Source: Euperipatoides rowelli | Taxonomy: Eukaryota; Onychophora; Udeonychophora; Euonychophora; Peripatopsidae | Length of the DNA stretch: 12,460 nucleotides | Direction: 5' to 3' (one strand) | Assembly (NCBI GenBank): GCA_003024985.2 | Contig: PXIH01S0031226.1 | Shown here: positions 8,961 through 12,460 of the stretch, in pieces | Layout: each line of letters starts with the position of its first letter | Numbering within the stretch: position 1 is the stretch's first letter | The notes under the pieces: model-generated | What the model was told of the DNA's origin: nothing | Database searches by the model: none | The model's input: only the letters and a program-made list of their open reading frames with translations | Program-made: the position numbers and the translations under genes

Positions 8961-9461
8961 TCATGTTTTTTTTTTTTTGAGAGAGAGTATGTTTGGCATT
9001 AATTTTCTTGGTACAATTCTGAATTTTTTTTTCCTTTTAACTTTTTCCTCTTCTTGCAACCAATATTTGTGGTTGAATGGGACGTTCTGAGTTTTTTTAA
9101 CACTTGGTTTTATCAGTGATTGTCTGGGCAGGAGGATTGGCGATTTTTTTGTACTCACCATTCAATGATGGTGCATTCCATTTCATTGCTTATCCAAATT
9201 CTCCAATTCCAAAAACATTTTCATTCATTGCAAATTTTTTATTTTCTGCAGTCAGAATAGCTTTTTTATAACTTATTACTTGGTCCAGATAATTCATGAA
9301 CGTAGTTATTGTCCTCTGCACACGGAAACTCATCTTGCTTATCATTATTCTCATCAACAGGGATAGCCTAATATCTCATTGAATGGGAGTTATCTCTATA
9401 CATCTTGAATATAGTAAGTCAAAGTTTTAAATGTTTCCAAGCAAGACTCGTCAACTTCCAT
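8961..9461 (-). pseudogene. Eroded coding relic, unrecognised product
   Basis: I do not recognise this protein. On the minus strand an ATG at 9461-9459 in a good initiation context (A at -3, G at +4) opens MEVDESCLETFKTLTYYIQD plus one residue before a stop. One frame then runs from 9375 to 9100 (92 codons) with a single stop at 9190-9192. It includes AENKKFAMNENVFGIGEFG and, after that stop, AMKWNAPSLNGEYKKIANPP. A second frame is open at 9269-9367 (DENNDKQDEFPCAEDNN...), and a third from 9161 to 8961 (66 codons; TQNVPFNHKYWLQEEEKVKR, ending very Lys-rich). The frames could be pieces of one sequence of about 165 codons split by indels, for example in the A7 run at 9092-9098. The composition is more protein-like than elsewhere in the window. 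Alternatives are a transposase remnant, short exons, or chance. Confidence 0.3.
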
Positions 9462-9544
9462 GTTCCCCTCTCAGCATCAAGAAAGTAATTCTTCATGCAT
9501 ATTTCTATTTATTAACACACTTCATGAAGCCAATTGTACCTTCT
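9462..9544. other. Spacer between the relic and the TTAA element
   Basis: There are 83 AT-rich bases between the candidate start codon of the minus-strand relic and the TTAA at 9545. No promoter can be named. Confidence 0.5.
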
Positions 9545-9752
9545 TTAACCCTTTCGAAAATGGTCTTGTTTGCATTATTTTAAATCCCCTGATTTTAATT
9601 TTTTGGTTTTTTTAAAAATCATTTGATAAGATTAAAAACAAATATATTTTAGTCCCTTTGAACATAAATGTTATTAATTTAAATCATTTTTGAGGCTAAC
9701 AATGATTGTTGAANTGNNGNTANAANACCGTCCTTGGAGTGGAAAGGGTTAA
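9545..9752. mobile_element. piggyBac-type MITE bounded by TTAA
   Basis: The left end is TTAACCCTTTC (9545-9555). The right end is GAAAGGGTTAA (9742-9752), its exact 11-bp inverted copy. TTAA at both ends fits the fixed target site duplicated by piggyBac-family transposases, and CCCTTT is a usual start for their terminal repeats. The whole is 208 bp with no coding capacity, so it would have depended on a transposase from elsewhere. The inner sequence is AT-rich. Six ambiguous bases (9714, 9717, 9718, 9720, 9723, 9726) lie just inside the right end. Family assignment rests on the ends alone. Confidence 0.7.
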
Positions 9753-9796
9753 TTGGTATGTTAGGGGGAAGGAACTCAAATTTAATGTGTATCACA

Positions 9797-10070
9797 GAAG
9801 TACCTAAAAACTGGTAGGCCTAAGTCCCATTTTACTGTGTTTTTAACATCTGCACATGTATTTTCATCATTATGGAACGGCTTACGAAAGTTGTATCAAA
9901 ATTATCTAAATCGATCAAAAATGATTATTTCACCTATAGATTATCATATTAGATTTAATATATAGTAGGACATAGGGTTTAACGCTACGGTAAGGTAAGG
10001 GCTGTAAATTTAAAAATAAGGTTGATCATGTGACTAAAAGGGACTTAGGCCTTCCAGCTTCTAGGCATTC
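9797..10070. mobile_element. MITE with about 40-bp inverted repeats
   Basis: The left arm at 9811-9836 (CTGGTAGGCCTAAGTCCC, then ATTTTACT) matches the reverse complement of 10032-10057 (CTGGAAGGCCTAAGTCCC, then TTTTAGTC), with only a few differences. Similarity continues outward: GAAGTACCTAAAAA at 9797-9810 against GAATGCCTAGAAG read from 10070-10058, giving arms near 40 bp at about 80% identity. The element is about 274 bp. One arm carries the window's recurring palindrome TAGGCCTA at 9815-9822, so this family may help spread that word. No unambiguous target duplication is seen, although ATGTGTATCA (left) and ATGTATTATCA (right) flank it in direct orientation. No open frame is present inside. 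Confidence 0.6.
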
Positions 10071-10080
10071 ATGTATTATC

Positions 10081-10158
10081 AATTATTGTTGAAAAGATGC
10101 CACTGCTCATGCACCTTTTAAAATATGCAGGAGTAGTAGCATCTTTTCAACTATTATA
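10081..10158. repeat. Compact 26-bp-stem hairpin (pre-miRNA-like or mini-MITE)
   Basis: The arms are 10088-10113 and 10126-10151, with a 12-nt loop (CCTTTTAAAATA). The outer 13 pairs (GTTGAAAAGATGC with GCATCTTTTCAAC) interrupt only at the next base, and over 26 positions there are 23 Watson-Crick pairs plus one G-U. Pairing continues patchily below the stem to 10081 and 10158. Size and stem quality fit an animal microRNA precursor, but neither arm matches a microRNA I know, and a solitary MITE relic would look the same. Confidence 0.6.
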
Positions 10159-10336
10159 ACATGCACACAAGAGAGGAATTCTTTAATGTAGGTAGCCTAT
10201 TATGAATGTTATTTTCAACTTTGTCAATTAAGTTTTACTTTGCTAAAAGAATGTAAGTTTTAATTCATAAAATGTTCTTATTTCATTTAAAAAAGTGTTA
10301 AAATCTAAGTGTTACAGAAGAATGAGCGTGTCCTCT

Positions 10337-10413
10337 ATTATATCATCTTCAACAGAAATCAAAGTAAACACCAGTTGTTTGCTTTGATTTCTATTTTTAA
10401 AAGATGATGTAAT
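10337..10413. repeat. 77-nt two-part hairpin (pre-miRNA-like or MITE remnant)
   Basis: The inner stem pairs 10354-10369 (AGAAATCAAAGTAAAC) with 10377-10392 (GTTTGCTTTGATTTCT): 15 Watson-Crick pairs plus one G-U, around a 7-nt loop. The outer stem pairs 10337-10349 with 10401-10413: 12 pairs plus one wobble. An unequal internal loop (4 and 8 nt) separates them, which is larger than most microRNA precursors allow. Both arms are unfamiliar to me. Confidence 0.6.
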
Positions 10414-10527
10414 CGGTATTTTCTAACATTATGTAAAATTTAGATTTTCACACATTTTTTAAATAAAATGAGAAAATTTGATAAATTAGGCTAAACATTC
10501 TTTTCTTTTTGCCAAAATAAAACTAAA

Positions 10528-10600
10528 CTGAAAGTAGCACATTTGGCAAGAATGCTATATGTGGACGTAGACATCACAGGTTCAAATCCTGCTACGAACA
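10528..10600 (+). mobile_element. tRNA-derived SINE head (pol III boxes A and B)
   Basis: GGTTCAAATCC at 10579-10589 is an almost perfect internal pol III box B (consensus GGTTCGANTCC). TAGCACATTTGG at 10535-10546 fits box A at all but one constrained position, and the 44-nt distance between box starts equals that in a tRNA. GTAGCA (10534-10539) and TGCTAC (10590-10595) can pair. The 7-bp acceptor stem predicted from the box positions does not form, so this is not a functional tRNA gene. It fits the 5' end of a tRNA-derived SINE. The SINE body after 10600 and its tail cannot be delimited from one copy. Confidence 0.45.
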
Positions 10601-11862
10601 TGGATGTTTGTGTTATCTGTCATTGGACATTTATAAGTACCACCAGCTGAAGTATAACACTAGGCTTTTAAGAGAAGAATCAAAGGGATAAATATTCCAT
10701 ATTTTCAACATTTTTTTTTTAAAAAAAAAAAACACAAAACTGACATTTTTTTTAATAACTTGGTAATCTGTAAACAAAAAAAATGAGAAAAGTGGATTTT
10801 TGAATCTTAGTTGATTTATCCTTTAAAACGATTTGTAACTCTTCTCCTCTCCATGGCTTTAATTTTTCATCACATAAATATTTAAGGTATTCTCTTCTGC
10901 AGCAACACACAACTGATGCCATTTCTTTGCATGGTAGGCTCAGATAAATTTCTTATCTTGGCCAGACATGAATACCACAAGTTGTGTGCAACTCAGTTGT
11001 TGATATTTTTATTCACAAGGATCAATAGAATTAGCTTTGATATATTTTTTTAAGCAGCTTTGAAGTGTGTGGAGTAACTTATAAAAAAAAAGACATTTTT
11101 TTTTTCTTCCATAAAGTGAGAATCACTGAAATGAAAGTGTGGTGTAATTGAAAGCTACATTGCTTACATCACCTCAACATGTCAAAAATAAAATGATCTA
11201 ATATTAATCAGGTAATAACAATAAAGTTATTTTTATTTTGAATGACTTCATGAACTAGATTAAAGCTTAATTGAAATTCTTGGATGGTGGTTAAAAATGT
11301 TTTGTAAATGATCTGATCTAGAAAGCTTGTTTTAATTTCTGAAAGGGTTAACATAACGAATGCAGGTCTCCATTTTGAAAGGAAATCCACAATGTTTAAT
11401 TCATAAGCATTGCAATGTTGTGTGATCCAAGCACAATGGAAACTGGGTAGTCATTAAGAGAAAAATAAAGCCTGTCTGGCATTCACTCTTCATGTTAGCT
11501 GTAAATGCTTCTGCTTGTAATAGAACTGTCTCTGACTGTATTAACTGGAATTTATTCCTTTATTTTATTTATATTTTAATTTGCAATAAATAGACTCCAT
11601 TTCTCTAATTAGTCTACGTTTTAGGCTATATCTTTTATCTCTTAGAGAATAAATGATAAATTCTACAAATTTTTATAGAGTGCTAAATTTTATTTTATTT
11701 ATTTTTTTAGTTTTTATTTTAATTGAATAATCATGTTCTTTAAGAAAAATATAATGGGATTTTTTTTAACATTGGCTAACTATAAAAAAATATAGCCTAC
11801 TATTTTTTGTACTATCAAAAATTGTTGAATCTACAGATACCAGTTTATGTTGGATCATCATA
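10601..11862. other. AT-rich noncoding DNA, no gene seen
   Basis: It holds long T and A tracts (for example around 10711-10732 and 11083-11106), a distant 9-bp inverted pair CACACAACT/AGTTGTGTG (10908-10916 and 10980-10988) and AATAAA at 11464-11469 without an upstream coding region. The minus-strand frame at 11208-11390 (60 codons) has no recognisable motif and is not accepted. Confidence 0.5.
11341..11351. repeat. Orphan copy of the piggyBac-type end GAAAGGGTTAA
   Basis: This 11-mer is identical to the right end of the TTAA element at 9742-9752. No TTAACCCTTTC partner lies nearby. It may be a solo end of a truncated relative or a chance match. Confidence 0.35.
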
Positions 11863-12335
11863 TCCTCTACAGAATAAGGCCTCTTCAATACTTCATACAT
11901 TTCTTTTTACCATTTTAGCAATACTCATTTACACTCACATCCTATAAACTTATTATTTCATTCTCCCATCTGACATAAGGTCTTCTTTATGATTATTTTA
12001 TGCATGGAATCCAGTTGTTGAGTATCCCTATTGTCCATCTAATTTTTTTCTCTTTGTTACATGTCCTGCCTACTTCCACTTTAAAGTTCACAAACTTTTG
12101 TTTGTGCTATAATCCATTCAATCTGTTTCTAATCCTCTTTGCTACTCAAATCATTAATCTCTCCATAGTTTTTTAAGTGGTCTTTAGTTTTTAAAACTTC
12201 ACATTGAAAACCAAAGTTTCAGCACCAAGGTCAATCTTGGTAGAAGGCTACACACAGTTCAAAAACTTTCCTTTTGAGACATAAAGGAAGTTTTCCTTTA
12301 AAATATTATTTATTTTCCGCATCTAATTTTCACAT
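11863..12335 (-). pseudogene. RTE-like LINE: C-terminal reverse transcriptase relic
   Basis: Read on the minus strand, the region shows in the correct order the conserved blocks found after the catalytic core of RTE-type (BovB-like) LINE reverse transcriptases. LPLCLKRKVFELCVA lies at 12290-12246 and GAETL, equivalent to the YGAETW block, at 12226-12212. KTMERLMI and RIRNRLNG follow at 12172-12149 and 12136-12113, equivalent to the MER...RIRN block. KWK-stop-AGH at 12081-12061 is the KWxWAGH block. KIRWTIGILNNWIP (12046-12005) and RRPYVRWENEI (11986-11954) match the W-x-P...RGRPxxRWxDEI blocks, and SIEEAL (about 11892-11875) the final EEA block. One frame is kept from 12172 to 11954 with four stops. 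Frameshifts separate the first and last blocks. The active-site part lies beyond the window or is lost. ATGATGAT-like bases after the last block (around 11855-11862) would suit an RTE 3' end. The element is dead. The clade is inferred from motif order. Confidence 0.8.
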
Positions 12336-12460
12336 GTAGATCTCAACCAAAACCAACTTAGTTGTTGACCTCTTCAAGTTAGGTAGTAGGCTATCAGTAG
12401 ATGTAATATGCCAATTCTGGCACACTTCCGGTTTCCGGTTTGTAAGTAGGTCAAGGTCAA
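12336..12460. other. Window edge, unassigned
   Basis: No further reverse-transcriptase motif can be followed into this part on the minus strand. It contains TAGGCTA (12387-12393), a CCGGTTTCCGGTTT direct repeat (12429-12442) and AGGTCAAGGTCAA at the end. The LINE may continue past the edge in a more eroded form. Confidence 0.4.

Noticed and set aside
10528-10600. Functional tRNA gene
   Set aside because: Boxes A and B are present but the acceptor and D stems do not form, so a SINE head is the better reading.
11208-11390. 60-codon minus-strand open frame
   Set aside because: Its length and Ile/Phe/Asn-rich composition fit chance, and no motif was recognised.
11464-11469. AATAAA as a polyadenylation signal of a gene
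   Set aside because: No coding region lies upstream, and this hexamer is common in AT-rich DNA.
1-12460. CRISPR array or bacterial operon
   Set aside because: There are no regularly spaced identical repeats, no dense coding frames and no ribosome-binding context. The repeat content is animal-type.

Overview
The window is AT-rich (roughly 30% GC by eye) noncoding DNA from an animal genome. No intact protein-coding gene is visible. The few open frames of 60-72 codons are rich in Lys, Asn, Ile and Phe, as expected by chance in such DNA. Three things point to a metazoan, most likely an invertebrate: a decayed non-LTR retrotransposon, a possible tRNA-derived SINE head, and several MITE-like inverted-repeat elements. 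The short word TAGGCTA/TAGCCTA/TAGGCCTA recurs 22 times. I have seen this word often in mollusc and other aquatic animal sequence, so a gastropod mollusc is my best guess, held weakly.

Layout. 1-1394: AT-rich filler with one perfect 13-bp hairpin and two G runs. 1395-3375: a block of distinctly higher GC and CpG content with an 80-bp tandem duplication, weakly similar inverted ends and a polylinker-like cluster of restriction sites. It may be one old transposon or a composite. 3376-4756: AT-rich filler. 4757-5086: an old direct duplication of about 140-165 bp. 5252-5847: a stretch of protein-like fragments in shifting frames on the plus strand, a possible gene relic. 6006-7340: filler.

7341-10413 is dense in inverted repeats. 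It holds a pair of 29-bp arms 420 bp apart enclosing a THAP-like fragment, a weaker pair of arms at 8609-8880, an eroded coding relic on the minus strand (8961-9461), a piggyBac-type MITE bounded by TTAA (9545-9752), a MITE with about 40-bp arms (9797-10070), and two compact hairpins that could be pre-miRNA-like or MITE remnants. 10528-10600 is a tRNA-derived pol III promoter (boxes A and B). 11863-12335 is the clearest feature of all: the C-terminal part of an RTE-like LINE reverse transcriptase on the minus strand, broken by stops and frameshifts.

Nothing here forms a working operon, pathway or defence system. The window reads as a graveyard of mobile elements in an intergenic region or a large intron. 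The most useful leads are the minus-strand relic at 8961-9461, the THAP-like remnant between inverted repeats, the two hairpins, and the strong enrichment of the TAGGC(C)TA word.
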